This document shows positions 9,137 through 17,739 of a stretch of 64,000 bases of DNA, piece after piece. A program made the position numbers and the translations under genes. The stretch spans positions 62,001 to 126,000 of the forward strand of contig CADECF010000011.1 in assembly GCA_902825775.1 (NCBI GenBank), in the 5' to 3' direction. How positions within the stretch are numbered: position 1 is the stretch's first letter; each line of letters starts with the position of its first letter. The stretch comes from an uncultured Lysobacteraceae bacterium (GTDB taxonomy: Bacteria > Pseudomonadota > Gammaproteobacteria > Xanthomonadales > Xanthomonadaceae). The notes below the pieces were generated by a model. It was not told the origin of the DNA. It did no database searches and worked only from the letters and a program-made list of their open reading frames with translations.

Positions 9137-10801
9137 ATGCGTAAGGATTTTCGCGTCGTGTGGGCTTTGGCTTTCGTGCTCGGATCGCCCGCGGCACTGG
9201 CCGCGACCTACACGGTCGGCCCCAGCGGCCGGCAATACACGCAACTGTCGGCCGTGATCAACGCCAGGAACCTGGCGCCGGGCGACCTTATCCTGGTGGA
9301 CGGCAATGCCACCTATTCGGGCGGAGTGGTGCTCGACGAAGACGACGGCGGCGCGCCCGGCAACCCGGTGACGATCCGCTGGCGCCGCGAGCCGGGCGCT
9401 TCGCGGCCGGTGCTGACCGGCGGCACGCACACCATCAAGTTCCAGCAGTCCGACCACGTGGTGCTGGAAGGCTTCGAAATCCGCAACGCCTCGAAAACCT
9501 GCGTCTTCAGCGAGGCCGACGATATCACCGTGCGCGACAGCGTGATCCACGACTGCGACGAACACGGCATCCTGGGCGCCGACGAGAATTCGGGGTCGTT
9601 CACGCTGGAATACAGCGAAGTATTCGACGCCGGGGCGGGCAGTCAAAAACATCCGATCTACATGCAGTCCGACGAAGTGGCGCATCCCGGTTCGGTCTTC
9701 CGCATGCGTTTCAATTACGTCCACGACGGCAATGGCGGCAATCTCCTCAAGAGCCGGCACGAGCGCAACGAGATCTATTACAACTGGTTCGAAGGCGCCG
9801 CTTTCCAAGAAATCGAGCTGATCGGCCCCGATTGCGAAACCCAGGCCGGCAGTTGGACGCCCGGCTTGAAGACCGAGAATTCGGACGTGGTCGGCAACGT
9901 CATCGTGCATACCGGCGACGGGGACAACGCGATCCGCATCGGCGGCGATCTCAACGGCCGCAACATGGGCCATGTGCGCATGGTCAACAACACGATCCTG
10001 ATCGACCGCTTGGGCGGCGCCAATGCCGTGCTGGTGCAATTGGGCCAGGGCCGGCTGGAGATGCACAACAACCTGATCTACCAGAACAGCGGCACGGCGC
10101 CGGCGATCGTGCGCGAGAATCCCGCCAGCGCGCACGAGGAGCCGCCCGCTTGCCCGCCACTCGATCTCGAGCCTTGGGCCGACGGACGCAAGGTCACCGG
10201 CACCAATAACTGGGTGCAGAGCGGCGCAAGCAACGTGCCGGCGGAATGGACCGGCACTTTGAAAGGCCTCGATCCGATGCTGGCCAATATCGCCCAGCGC
10301 AATCTGCGGCCCGTAGCCGGCAGCCCTGTGCTCAACAAGGGCAATAGCACTCCGCCGGCGCCCGCTGGCGCGCCGTTCCCGACGCCATTGCTCGTCGCGC
10401 TGGCCGACCCGCCTGTTCAAGTCAAACTCGCCATCGGCAATTGGCGTCCGCGAACGGCCGCGGGCGGACTCGATATCGGCGCGTTCGAATCCGTCAAGTC
10501 GAATGAGCCATCGCCGCGCGAAGGTTCGCAGCCGTTTATTCCGCCGAAGCCGCCGGCGCTGGGCGCATCAGCGCCCGCACCCGTTGCCGCGCGGCCCGAA
10601 TCGGCGCCTGCGCTACCGGCGCGGACGGACAACCCGACGCTGCCGCTGTCCACGCCGCGCGCGATTTCGCGCACGGCATTGCCGACCCTGCCTTCGTCAG
10701 TGTCCTGGTCGTGCCTGCTGCAGTCGCCGCCTTCGGCATGGAGCCTGCCGATCGATCTGTACCTGCGTGCGAGCTGGTGCGGAATGGATCCTTACCGATA
10801 G
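9137..10801 (+). CDS. Secreted right-handed parallel beta-helix protein with Pro/Ala-rich tail
   Basis: 554 residues from the ATG at 9137, preceded by GGGGAGAAG. The signal peptide is MRKDFRVVWALAFVLGSPAA LA. Residues about 25-450 have repeated short strands with Asn ladders (HVVLEGFEIRNA, DITVRDSVIHDC, HVRMVNNTILID, RLEMHNNLIYQN), typical of right-handed beta-helix proteins such as polysaccharide lyases or pectate-lyase-like folds. Residues about 455-535 are low-complexity Pro/Ala. I see no clear lyase active site, so the activity is unknown. An extracellular or periplasmic carbohydrate-active or adhesive role is possible. The double dyad just upstream links it to the kinase at 12458. Confidence 0.8.
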   Translation: MRKDFRVVWALAFVLGSPAALAATYTVGPSGRQYTQLSAVINARNLAPGDLILVDGNATYSGGVVLDEDDGGAPGNPVTIRWRREPGASRPVLTGGTHTIKFQQSDHVVLEGFEIRNASKTCVFSEADDITVRDSVIHDCDEHGILGADENSGSFTLEYSEVFDAGAGSQKHPIYMQSDEVAHPGSVFRMRFNYVHDGNGGNLLKSRHERNEIYYNWFEGAAFQEIELIGPDCETQAGSWTPGLKTENSDVVGNVIVHTGDGDNAIRIGGDLNGRNMGHVRMVNNTILIDRLGGANAVLVQLGQGRLEMHNNLIYQNSGTAPAIVRENPASAHEEPPACPPLDLEPWADGRKVTGTNNWVQSGASNVPAEWTGTLKGLDPMLANIAQRNLRPVAGSPVLNKGNSTPPAPAGAPFPTPLLVALADPPVQVKLAIGNWRPRTAAGGLDIGAFESVKSNEPSPREGSQPFIPPKPPALGASAPAPVAARPESAPALPARTDNPTLPLSTPRAISRTALPTLPSSVSWSCLLQSPPSAWSLPIDLYLRASWCGMDPYR

Positions 10802-10900
10802 CGGCTCATCCGTCGTCCATGCGGCGATAGGCAGCCGCACTGCTGCCTCTGCTTTCGAGAGTCGGCAAAGGCGGGGCATCCAGCGACTTTACCCCGGCTT

Positions 10901-11095
10901 TGTAGAGCGGGGCTTGCTCCGTTTTGTACCGTCATCCCAGCGAACGCTGGGACCCATTTCCCTGCTGCCCTTCAGCCGTGATCCCGGCGAAAGCCGGGAT
11001 CCAGGCCCGGGACGGAGCCTGAGCGCAGTGAGGCAGGTTGCAAGAAGCCAACAAGCAAGAGCAGCGGAGCAAGCCCCGCTCTACAAAACAAAGGC
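10901..11095. repeat. Composite palindromic repeat between convergent genes
   Basis: Fills most of the 394 bp gap 10802-11195, where I see no gene. Outer ends are TGTAGAGCGGGGC (from 10901) and GCCCCGCTCTACA (to 11095). Inside are hairpins of a different type, ATCCCAGCGAACGCTGGGA and ATCCCGGCGAAAGCCGGGAT, resembling a second repeat family inserted between the two outer halves. Confidence 0.8.
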
Positions 11096-11195
11096 AACGG
11101 CACTGTATACCGGCGTTCGCCTGGTTGACGGCTTTAAGGGCAAGAACAGCGGAGCAAGATCATTGAGCCGTGCGTGGATGATCCGATGCGTCGCA

Positions 11196-12116
11196 TCAAC
11201 GACGATCGCCGGCATCCGTCTCGCGCGCCACCGGCGGCAGGCTGCGCAGGAACAGCCATATCGAATGCAGTTCGGCATCGCTCGCCTGGCCGACCGCGCG
11301 CCAAGGCATGGCCTTGCCGTCGAGTTCGCTGCCGTCCGGCCTGCGGCCGGTTCGCATCGCGACGATGAAATCGCGTTCGCTCCAATCCGCAAGGCCGGTC
11401 GCATGCGGCGTCAGATTGGCGGCTGGCGGCATGCCCGGGCCGCCGTGATCCATGCGTCCGCCGGCGAAATCGCCGCGATGGCAGCCGGTGCACAACTGCG
11501 CGGCGTGACGGCCGTATTCGAGCGTGCCCAGCGACGGCGGTGCGGCGACCGCGCTTTGCGCGTGATCGATGGTCTCGGCCGAAAGGAAGCCGTCCAGCTT
11601 GCCGCCGACCAGCAATGCGCGGCCGATCGGTCCCATCGCGCTGTCGGGCAATTCGTGCCGCACCGGCGCCAACGTGGCGAAATAGGCCGATAGCGCATCG
11701 ATTTCCTGCACGCTCAGGCTGGCGAATTCCTTGGACGGCATCATCAGCAACGGCCGCGAATCCATGTCGACGCCATGATGCAGCGCGCGGAACATGCGTT
11801 CGCGGATGGAAGCCTTTTCGTGCCCGGCCGGCATACGCGTCAGGTCGTCGCCGACGACGCGCGCGAACGGCATTTCGTCCAGCAATACTTTTCCGCCGAA
11901 GTCGTCGCCATGGCAGTCGGCGCAGCCGCGCGAACGAGCCAGATGCTTGCCTTGCGCGGCGAGCGCCGGATCCGCCGTCGCCGGCGCGACATGAATCGCG
12001 TAGTCCTTGCGCAAACGCGTTTCGCTCAGCGCGTACACGAGAGCTGCGGCGAGCAAACACAAACCGAGAAGGACTCCGGCGCCGTACAGCGCTCGACGTA
12101 CGATTTTTCCAGTCAT
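11196..12116 (-). CDS. Membrane-anchored diheme cytochrome c
   Basis: 306 residues. An N-terminal hydrophobic segment (residues about 9-29) anchors or exports it. Two c-type heme sites are visible: CADCH near residue 65 and CTGCH near residue 211, each in its own cytochrome-c-like domain. Met ligand candidates include LLMMPS and MPW. Domain layout resembles the cytochrome c subunits of alcohol, aldehyde or gluconate dehydrogenases, but no dehydrogenase gene is adjacent and the partner is unknown. It acts in periplasmic electron transfer. It ends close to a palindromic repeat at a convergent junction. Confidence 0.85.
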   Translation of the reverse strand: MTGKIVRRALYGAGVLLGLCLLAAALVYALSETRLRKDYAIHVAPATADPALAAQGKHLARSRGCADCHGDDFGGKVLLDEMPFARVVGDDLTRMPAGHEKASIRERMFRALHHGVDMDSRPLLMMPSKEFASLSVQEIDALSAYFATLAPVRHELPDSAMGPIGRALLVGGKLDGFLSAETIDHAQSAVAAPPSLGTLEYGRHAAQLCTGCHRGDFAGGRMDHGGPGMPPAANLTPHATGLADWSERDFIVAMRTGRRPDGSELDGKAMPWRAVGQASDAELHSIWLFLRSLPPVARETDAGDRR

Positions 12117-12457
12117 GGGGGCATGCGGCTGCTATGCAGGCGTCGGGGCGACGCCTGCCGGGGGATCGAGCATCATGGCGGTCCGCCGCGCGGCATGACA
12201 CCGCAAAACGATAGGCCGTAGGGGTAACGCAGGCCGGTGCCTGTGCGATTCGATGCGGCCAGGCAGCGTTTCGGACGTTTTCGGCGTGCTCCGTCGCGGC
12301 AATGGGCGGGTCCGCGCCTGTTTTGGATGAGGAGCCGTCCCGGCAGGGGCATACTGACTTTGGTCAGTGTCCGATACCCACCGGGGGTACGCGCCAGCGC
12401 CCTGCCTGCTGCGTACCATGCCTACGGCCCGCCCGCGAATGAACGCTGCGAATCGCA
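12117..12457. other. Divergent intergenic region, cytochrome c / sensor kinase
   Basis: 341 bp without a credible gene. It holds the double dyad at 12350-12389 (listed separately). I see no good sigma-70 promoter and no dispersed repeat. Confidence 0.6.
12350..12389. promoter_or_regulatory. Double dyad upstream of the sensor-kinase gene (copy 2)
   Basis: CATACTGAC (12350-12358), 4 bp, GTCAGTGTC (12363-12371); 3 bp; TACCC (12375-12379), 5 bp, GGGTA (12385-12389). Spacings match 9063-9102 exactly. The second dyad differs from copy 1 in both arms together (TTCCC/GGGAA against TACCC/GGGTA), so symmetry is kept. It ends 68 bp before the ATG. Confidence 0.6.
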
Positions 12458-14128
12458 ATGTTGGCTTCCGCTACCGCTACCGCTAACGACATCGGCACGC
12501 AGCTCGAGTTGCTGTCGCAGATGATCGAGGAAATTTCCGGCGAGCTGGCGCTGGAGCCGTTGCTGTGCCGGATCGTCGAGCGCGCCTGCAAATTGATCGG
12601 CGCCGACGACGGCGTGATCGGGCTGTATGTGCCCGAGCTGGACGCCATCCGCACAGCGGCGAGCTACAACATCCCCCACGACGAACTGCGCGCGGTGCTG
12701 GCGCGCGGCCACGGGCTGACCGGTCGCGTGTTGGAACTGGATGCGCCGCTGCGTTGCCGCTACGGCGACCTGCCGTATCCGAGCAGGACCGCGGCGCGCG
12801 ATATGAACATGCTGGGCATGCCGATCCGCGCGCGCGGCAAGCTGATCGGCGTGTTCGGCATCGGCACCTGGCCGCCGCGCGTGCTGGATGCGCAGGCGCA
12901 GGATCTGCTCGATCTGTTCGCGCGCCATGCCGCCATTGCCATCCAGAACGCGCAACGCTATGCCGAAGAACATCGCCGCGCGTCGCGCTTCGCATTGATC
13001 GCTCGCGTCGCGGCGATCGGCGCGACCGGCCCGGATCTGGAGAACCTGCTGCAGCAGGCCGCCGACGCCATCCACGAAACCTTGGAATATCCCAACGTCG
13101 ACATACCGCTGGTCGATCTGGACGACCCGGAAACTTTGGTGATCAGCGTGCGCGGCGGCGACTACAAGCGCCTGATCCGGCATACCGATCGTCTGCCGGT
13201 GGGGCAGGGCATCATGGGCGCCGCAGCGCGGGAGCGGCGCGTGCAATTGGTGAACGACGTGGCCAGCGACCCGCGCTACGTCACGCCGCCCGGCGTGCGC
13301 AAGCCGCTCGCCGAGCTGGCGATACCGATCGTGCACGGCGATGCGGTGTTGGGCGTGCTCAATGTCGAAGGCGATCGCGCTTTCGACGAACTCGACCGCG
13401 CCAGCCTGGAAATCGTGGCCGAACACCTGGGCGTGGCGATCGTCAACGCGCGGCTGTACGAGCGTTCGACCCAGGTGGCGTTGCTGGAGGAGCGCCAGCG
13501 CTTGGCGCGCGACCTGCACGACAGCGTCACCCAGATCCTGGCGTCGATGAGCCTGATCGCGCAGTCGCTGAGCGAAGCCTGGTACTACAACCCGGCCGAA
13601 GGCGAGCGTCGCGCCGCGCGCTTGAGCGAGCTGGCGCAACTGGCGTTCGCCGAGCTGCGCGGCCTGCTGCGCGAACTCTCGCCCAGCGACGCGCCCAGCA
13701 AAAAAGGCGTGTTCCCCGCCGTCAAGCAAGACTTGCCGGTGACGCTGCAGCGGCTGCTCGAAGCGATGGTGCCGGCGCATATCCGCCTCACCCTGGATAC
13801 CGGCGGCTATCGGCCGCAGCACCGGGCCCACGAGGAAGCGATGCTGCGCGTGTGCCAGGAAGCCGTCTCCAACGCAGTGCGGCACGCCGAGCCCCGCCGC
13901 ATCGGCATCGTACTTTCGGTCGATGGCAAAGCCATGCGCCTGCGCGTGTGCGACGACGGCCGCGGCATGCCTGCCGCCGCTGCGCCCGGGATGGGCCTGG
14001 GCAATATGCGCGAACGGCTCGCCGAACACGGCGGCGAGCTGGTGATCGGACCAAGCAAGCCGCACGGCACCCGCATCGACGCTTACCTTCCGCGTGACGA
14101 CATCGAACCTGGCAAGAGGCAAAAATGA
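12458..14128 (+). CDS. Soluble two-GAF sensor histidine kinase (NarL-system type)
   Basis: 556 residues without a membrane segment, so a cytoplasmic sensor. Two GAF domains occupy about residues 20-165 and 185-335. A HisKA_3 dimerisation domain follows, with LARDLHDSVTQ (phospho-acceptor His354). The C-terminal HATPase shows EAVSNAVRHAEP (N box) near 465-475 and DDGRGMP near 498. It should phosphorylate the regulator encoded next, whose ATG overlaps its stop by 4 bp. The signal is unknown; GAF domains can bind small molecules, heme or redox ligands, and no diagnostic residues stand out. The ATG at 12458 has a poor ribosome site, so the start is less certain. Confidence 0.9.
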   Translation: MLASATATANDIGTQLELLSQMIEEISGELALEPLLCRIVERACKLIGADDGVIGLYVPELDAIRTAASYNIPHDELRAVLARGHGLTGRVLELDAPLRCRYGDLPYPSRTAARDMNMLGMPIRARGKLIGVFGIGTWPPRVLDAQAQDLLDLFARHAAIAIQNAQRYAEEHRRASRFALIARVAAIGATGPDLENLLQQAADAIHETLEYPNVDIPLVDLDDPETLVISVRGGDYKRLIRHTDRLPVGQGIMGAAARERRVQLVNDVASDPRYVTPPGVRKPLAELAIPIVHGDAVLGVLNVEGDRAFDELDRASLEIVAEHLGVAIVNARLYERSTQVALLEERQRLARDLHDSVTQILASMSLIAQSLSEAWYYNPAEGERRAARLSELAQLAFAELRGLLRELSPSDAPSKKGVFPAVKQDLPVTLQRLLEAMVPAHIRLTLDTGGYRPQHRAHEEAMLRVCQEAVSNAVRHAEPRRIGIVLSVDGKAMRLRVCDDGRGMPAAAAPGMGLGNMRERLAEHGGELVIGPSKPHGTRIDAYLPRDDIEPGKRQK

Positions 14129-14775
14129 ACGAACAACCGATCCGAATCCTGTTGGTGGACGACCATGCCGTCGTCAGGGAAGGCCTGCGCGGCCTGCTCG
14201 AGCAACAGGAGAGCATGCAGGTAGTGGGCGAAGCCGACGATGGCCTGAGCGCTTTGGACCATCTCGCATCCGATACGCCCGACGTGGTGGTGCTGGACAT
14301 GAAGATGCCCGGCCCCAGCGCGGTGGAAACGATCGCTGCGATCAAGCGACGATCGCCGGACGTGAAGATCCTGGTATTCACAAGCTACGCGGAAGATTCG
14401 CAGGTGCGCGACGCGCTCACCGCCGGCGCCACCGGCTATCTGCTGAAAGACGCCTTGCGCGACGACCTGATCAGGGCGGTGCACGAAGTCGCCGCCGGCC
14501 GCGCTTGGCTGCATCCGCAGGCGCAACGTCAGATGTTGGATTGGATGCGGCGCCCGCCGTCGCCGATCGATTCGCTGACCGCACGCGAACGTTCCGTGCT
14601 GGGCCTGCTGGCCGAAGGCCTCAGCAACAAACAGATCGCGCGTCAGCTCGATCTCACCGAGGGCACGGTGAAGGGCTATGTCAGCCAGGTGCTGGACAAA
14701 CTCGGCGTCGCAGACCGCACCCAGGCCGCATTGCTCGCGCACAAGGAAGGCCTGGAAGCGTTGGGCCGCACCTGA
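14125..14775 (+). CDS. NarL/FixJ-family response regulator
   Basis: 216 residues. The receiver domain has the acidic pair D12-D13 (LLVDDHAVVREG), phospho-acceptor D58 in VVVLDMKMPGPS, and the lysine of GYLLKDA. The C-terminal LuxR-type helix-turn-helix (residues about 150-212) reads LTARERSVLGLLAEGLSNKQ, then IARQLDLTEGTVKGYVSQV. It is the obvious partner of the kinase it overlaps. The TACCC...GGGTA dyad upstream of the operon resembles the NarL-type TACxxxT heptamer pair, so autoregulation is plausible but inferred. Confidence 0.93.
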   Translation: MNEQPIRILLVDDHAVVREGLRGLLEQQESMQVVGEADDGLSALDHLASDTPDVVVLDMKMPGPSAVETIAAIKRRSPDVKILVFTSYAEDSQVRDALTAGATGYLLKDALRDDLIRAVHEVAAGRAWLHPQAQRQMLDWMRRPPSPIDSLTARERSVLGLLAEGLSNKQIARQLDLTEGTVKGYVSQVLDKLGVADRTQAALLAHKEGLEALGRT

Positions 14776-14810
14776 CGCGTTCGTCTGCGCGTAGGCTTAT
14801 TGCCTTGTCT

Positions 14811-14839
14811 TGTAGAGCGGAGCTTGCTCCGCTGCTCTT
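14811..14839. repeat. Single palindromic repeat unit at a convergent junction
   Basis: One half-element, TGTAGAGCGGAGCTTGCTCC then GCTGCTCTT, forming a hairpin. The inverted partner found in other copies is missing. Confidence 0.7.
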
Positions 14840-14896
14840 CGCTTTCTTGCGCGAGTCGCGCCGAAACGTGCCGGCCCAGCGATCCGGATGCCTGCG

Positions 14897-15313
14897 CTAG
14901 CGTCCGGCGAGCGGCTGCTTGAGTTTGGCGATCTCCGGCAAGAGACGCGAGCGATCGAAATAGACTTCGTTGCGGTAGATCTTTCCGGCACCGTCCAACT
15001 GCACCGTGCAGACGCCGTAAATATCCAGCGAAACCGTGCCGACCGGGATGCGGGCCCGCCATTTGTTCAAGAAGCCGTCCTGCAACGGGATCGCTTCCAC
15101 CAATGTCCACACCCAATCCGGGTTGTAGGCGAGCAACTTGCGGAAATGGGCCAGCACTGCCGGCTTGCCTTCGACGCCGGCGGGGATCGCCGGGTCCGAG
15201 TAGAACGCGTCGTCGGCATAGAAATCCGCCAACCGTTCCGGATCGTTGCCGGTCCACGCAGGCAGCCATCGTTCGGCGAAATGCCGGGCTTGCTCGGGAT
15301 TGAGATGGTTCAT
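14897..15313 (-). CDS. SnoaL-like / NTF2-fold protein
   Basis: 138 residues. The sequence (ERWLPAWTGNDPERLADFYA, then DDAFYSDPAIP and GVEGKPAVLAHFRKLL) fits the SnoaL-like polyketide cyclase or nuclear-transport-factor-2 fold, a cone-shaped small domain used by many enzymes and binding proteins. It has no signal peptide and is cytoplasmic. The function cannot be assigned: the family includes cyclases, isomerases and non-enzymatic proteins. It shares orientation with the glutathione transferase upstream but is separated by 438 bp, so it is probably transcribed alone. Confidence 0.75.
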   Translation of the reverse strand: MNHLNPEQARHFAERWLPAWTGNDPERLADFYADDAFYSDPAIPAGVEGKPAVLAHFRKLLAYNPDWVWTLVEAIPLQDGFLNKWRARIPVGTVSLDIYGVCTVQLDGAGKIYRNEVYFDRSRLLPEIAKLKQPLAGR

Positions 15314-15751
15314 CGCGCGCTCCGATCCGTCGGCCGGCGATACGGATGAAAAGCCGTTCGAAGGCGGCCGCCGGCAAAAAAACCGCGCTCGTTTCAGACA
15401 CCCATGCGCGTCGTAGTCAGGCGGAGGCGCGGCATCGGCGGAGAGGGCGCCCCGGCGGCCCTCTTACCCCGGGGGGAAGCAAGCGAGCCGCCGGAGCGGT
15501 AAGACTTTGGACTGCGACGGCTGTGCGAAAAGCGAGGACGTCGCGGCGATAAAAAAACTTCCGGCGAACCGCTCGTATAAGGGGCGGATCGCAAACGGCG
15601 GTTCGCCGGAAGCAAACGCTCGTCATAGTGGGCGGGTCGTACCGCAACGGCAGCGCCTACCCTAGATTCAGAATGAGCCAGCCGTCACAAGCGCGGTAGC
15701 GACCGGCGGCAGGGTCTGCACCCTGCCTTTGGTCGGTGCGCGACGATGCGT
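15314..15751. other. Intergenic region with no recognised gene
   Basis: 438 bp between two minus-strand genes. Short open frames here are strongly Arg/Pro-rich and look like GC-rich noise. It contains one long hairpin with a T-run on the minus strand (15551-15612). At 15724-15738 there is a partial match (CTGCCTTTGGTCGGT) to the first dyad of the motif at 12350. A small RNA cannot be excluded. Confidence 0.5.
15551..15612 (-). terminator. Candidate intrinsic terminator of the glutathione transferase gene
   Basis: Perfect 15 bp inverted repeat: CTTCCGGCGAACCGC (15558-15572) and its complement at 15598-15612, with a 25-base loop. On the minus strand it is followed at once by seven Ts (15557-15551). 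It lies 140 bp past the stop of the gene at 15752-16384. The long loop is unusual for a terminator. Confidence 0.55.
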
Positions 15752-16384
15752 TCACGCGCTAGCAAGATCGGCGCTCAAGCCTTCGGCCTCAAGCGCGGCG
15801 CGTACGCCTGCGTCGGCTTCCATGCGGCGCTTGAAGGCGGCCAAGTGGGTTAGGCCGCCCAGATCGATGATGGGGAACATGTCCGCCCAGCGCAGCATTA
15901 CGTACAGATAGGCATCTGCAGCGCTGCGAAAGCCTGCGAACCATTGGCGTCCGTCCAACTGCGCGTCGGCGCGTTCGAACATCTCGCGCAGGCGTATCGC
16001 CGCGGCTTTCTTGAGCGCGTCGTGCTGATCGGGCTCTGGCAGGAAGATTGCCGGAGCGAAGAACGTGCCGAACACCGGATGCATGTCGGTGCTGCCCAGC
16101 GCGAGCCACCGCATGGCTTCGGCGCGTTGCTTGGCGCTGCCGTCGCCGAACAGGCCTGCATGGGGATGGAGCTCGCCGATGTAGGCCAGGATCGCGATGT
16201 TCTGGGTCAGCACGTATTCGCCGTCCACCAGCACCGGCACCATGCCGGCCGGATTCAATGCCCGGAATCGGGGAGATGCGAGCGTCTCCCCGGTCATGAT
16301 TTCGATTTCGAAAGGTTGTCCGGTCCACTGCAGGGCGATGTGGTCGGCGGTCGAGCACGCGCCGGGGTAGGTCATCAATTTCAT
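15752..16384 (-). CDS. Glutathione S-transferase family protein
   Basis: 210 residues. Residues about 1-78 form the thioredoxin-like domain (MKLMTYPGACSTADHIALQW, then NPAGMVPVLVDG with the cis-Pro, and LTQNIAILAYIGE with the glutathione-binding Gln-Asn). Residues about 85-200 are the all-helical domain. The Cys-Ser at residues 10-11 resembles the beta-class bacterial enzymes that use a cysteine near residue 10. It conjugates or reduces with glutathione in the cytoplasm; the substrate is unknown. Monocistronic by context. Confidence 0.9.
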   Translation of the reverse strand: MKLMTYPGACSTADHIALQWTGQPFEIEIMTGETLASPRFRALNPAGMVPVLVDGEYVLTQNIAILAYIGELHPHAGLFGDGSAKQRAEAMRWLALGSTDMHPVFGTFFAPAIFLPEPDQHDALKKAAAIRLREMFERADAQLDGRQWFAGFRSAADAYLYVMLRWADMFPIIDLGGLTHLAAFKRRMEADAGVRAALEAEGLSADLASA

Positions 16385-16565
16385 GCGGCACCGGTTATGC
16401 GAGGGGAAAGCGATTTTCGTCCCGAGCGCTCGCGCACGGGCACCGCGATCAGAAGGATCCGGCCGCTATCCTTTGTCGGTGATGCGCGGCTGCAGAAGGA
16501 AGGTTGGCGGCGCGGTGCGAAGCTGACTGATCGATACAGGAGCCCCCTGCAGCCTTCGGTTACAA

Positions 16566-16583
16566 TTGCCAGCGAACTGGCAA
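16566..16583. promoter_or_regulatory. Palindrome upstream of rmlB
   Basis: TTGCCAG (16566-16572), 4 bp, CTGGCAA (16577-16583), within the 299 bp between the glutathione transferase and rmlB. It could be an operator for the rhamnose operon. No regulator is identifiable. Confidence 0.35.
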
Positions 16584-16683
16584 GCCAGGTATTCGGCCTG
16601 TAAATACCTGATTTTGCTGAATAAATTATGAGGCGCACCGGCCGGCCTATGCTCGCGGCGCGTCGATATGAAGGAACCATCGC

Positions 16684-17739
16684 GTGCAGACTTGGTTGGT
16701 GACCGGCGGCGCCGGATTTATTGGCGGCAATTTCGTCCTCGAGGCGGTGAGCCTCGGCATGCGCATCGTCAATCTCGACGCGCTGACCTATGCCGGCAAC
16801 CTCGACACGCTGTCGTCGCTCGATGGTGATCCCCGCCACAATTTCGTGCACGGCGATATCGGCGACCGCGCATTGCTGGCGCGGCTGCTGGTCGAGCACC
16901 GGCCCGACGCGATCGTCAATTTCGCCGCCGAGAGCCACGTCGACCGTTCGATTGAGGGCCCTGCCGCATTCGTGCAGACCAATGTCGTCGGCACCCTGGC
17001 CCTGCTGGAAGCGGCGCGCGATTATTGGAAAGCGTTGGAAGGCCCCGCCAAAGACGCATTCCGTTTCCTGCACGTATCCACCGACGAGGTCTACGGCTCG
17101 CTCGGCGACAGCGGCAAGTTCACCGAGCAAACGGCTTTCGCGCCCAACTCGCCGTACTCGGCATCGAAGGCCGCATCGGACCATCTGGTGCGCGCGTTCC
17201 ACCACACCTACGGCCTGCCGGTGCTGACCACCAACTGCTCCAACAACTACGGCCCGTACCAGTTCCCGGAGAAATTGATCCCGCTGGTGATCGCCAAGGC
17301 GATCGCGGGCGAGCCGCTGCCGATCTACGGCGACGGCAAGAACGTGCGCGACTGGCTGTACGTCGGCGACCACTGCGCCGCGATCCGCGCGGTGCTGGAA
17401 CGCGGCCGCGTCGGCGAAACCTATAACGTCGGCGGCGACGCCGAGCGGCAGAACATCGAAGTGGTGAACGCGATCTGCGCACTGCTGGACGAGCGCCGCC
17501 CACGCGAGGACGGCAAACCGCGCAACTCGCAGATCACCTATGTCAAGGACCGTCCAGGCCACGACCGCCGCTATGCGATCGACGCGTCCAAGCTGCAGAG
17601 CGAGCTGGGCTGGAAGCCGGCGCATACCTTCGAACAGGGCATCGCCGATACGGTCGACTGGTATCTGGGCCGTCAGGATTGGGTGCGGCGCGTGCTCGAC
17701 GGCAGCTACCGTCTCGAGCGCATCGGCCAGGAAGCATGA
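16684..17739 (+). CDS. rmlB: dTDP-glucose 4,6-dehydratase
   Basis: 351 residues. Second enzyme of dTDP-L-rhamnose synthesis: converts dTDP-glucose to dTDP-4-keto-6-deoxyglucose using tightly bound NAD+. Extended SDR features are [11 protein letters not shown] at the N-terminus, STDEVYGSL with the Thr-Asp-Glu catalytic set near residue 130, and [11 protein letters not shown] (Tyr/Lys pair) near residue 158. The start is a GTG at 16684 with AAGGA about 8 bp upstream. It is first of four overlapping or close genes whose products make the activated rhamnose used in LPS O-antigen or exopolysaccharide. Its stop overlaps rmlA by 4 bp. Confidence 0.96.
   Translation: MQTWLVTGGAGFIGGNFVLEAVSLGMRIVNLDALTYAGNLDTLSSLDGDPRHNFVHGDIGDRALLARLLVEHRPDAIVNFAAESHVDRSIEGPAAFVQTNVVGTLALLEAARDYWKALEGPAKDAFRFLHVSTDEVYGSLGDSGKFTEQTAFAPNSPYSASKAASDHLVRAFHHTYGLPVLTTNCSNNYGPYQFPEKLIPLVIAKAIAGEPLPIYGDGKNVRDWLYVGDHCAAIRAVLERGRVGETYNVGGDAERQNIEVVNAICALLDERRPREDGKPRNSQITYVKDRPGHDRRYAIDASKLQSELGWKPAHTFEQGIADTVDWYLGRQDWVRRVLDGSYRLERIGQEA

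Noticed and set aside
15346-15647. Short Arg/Pro-rich frames in the intergenic gap before the glutathione transferase gene
   Set aside because: Composition is that of random GC-rich sequence; no ribosome site or family; the hairpin crosses them.
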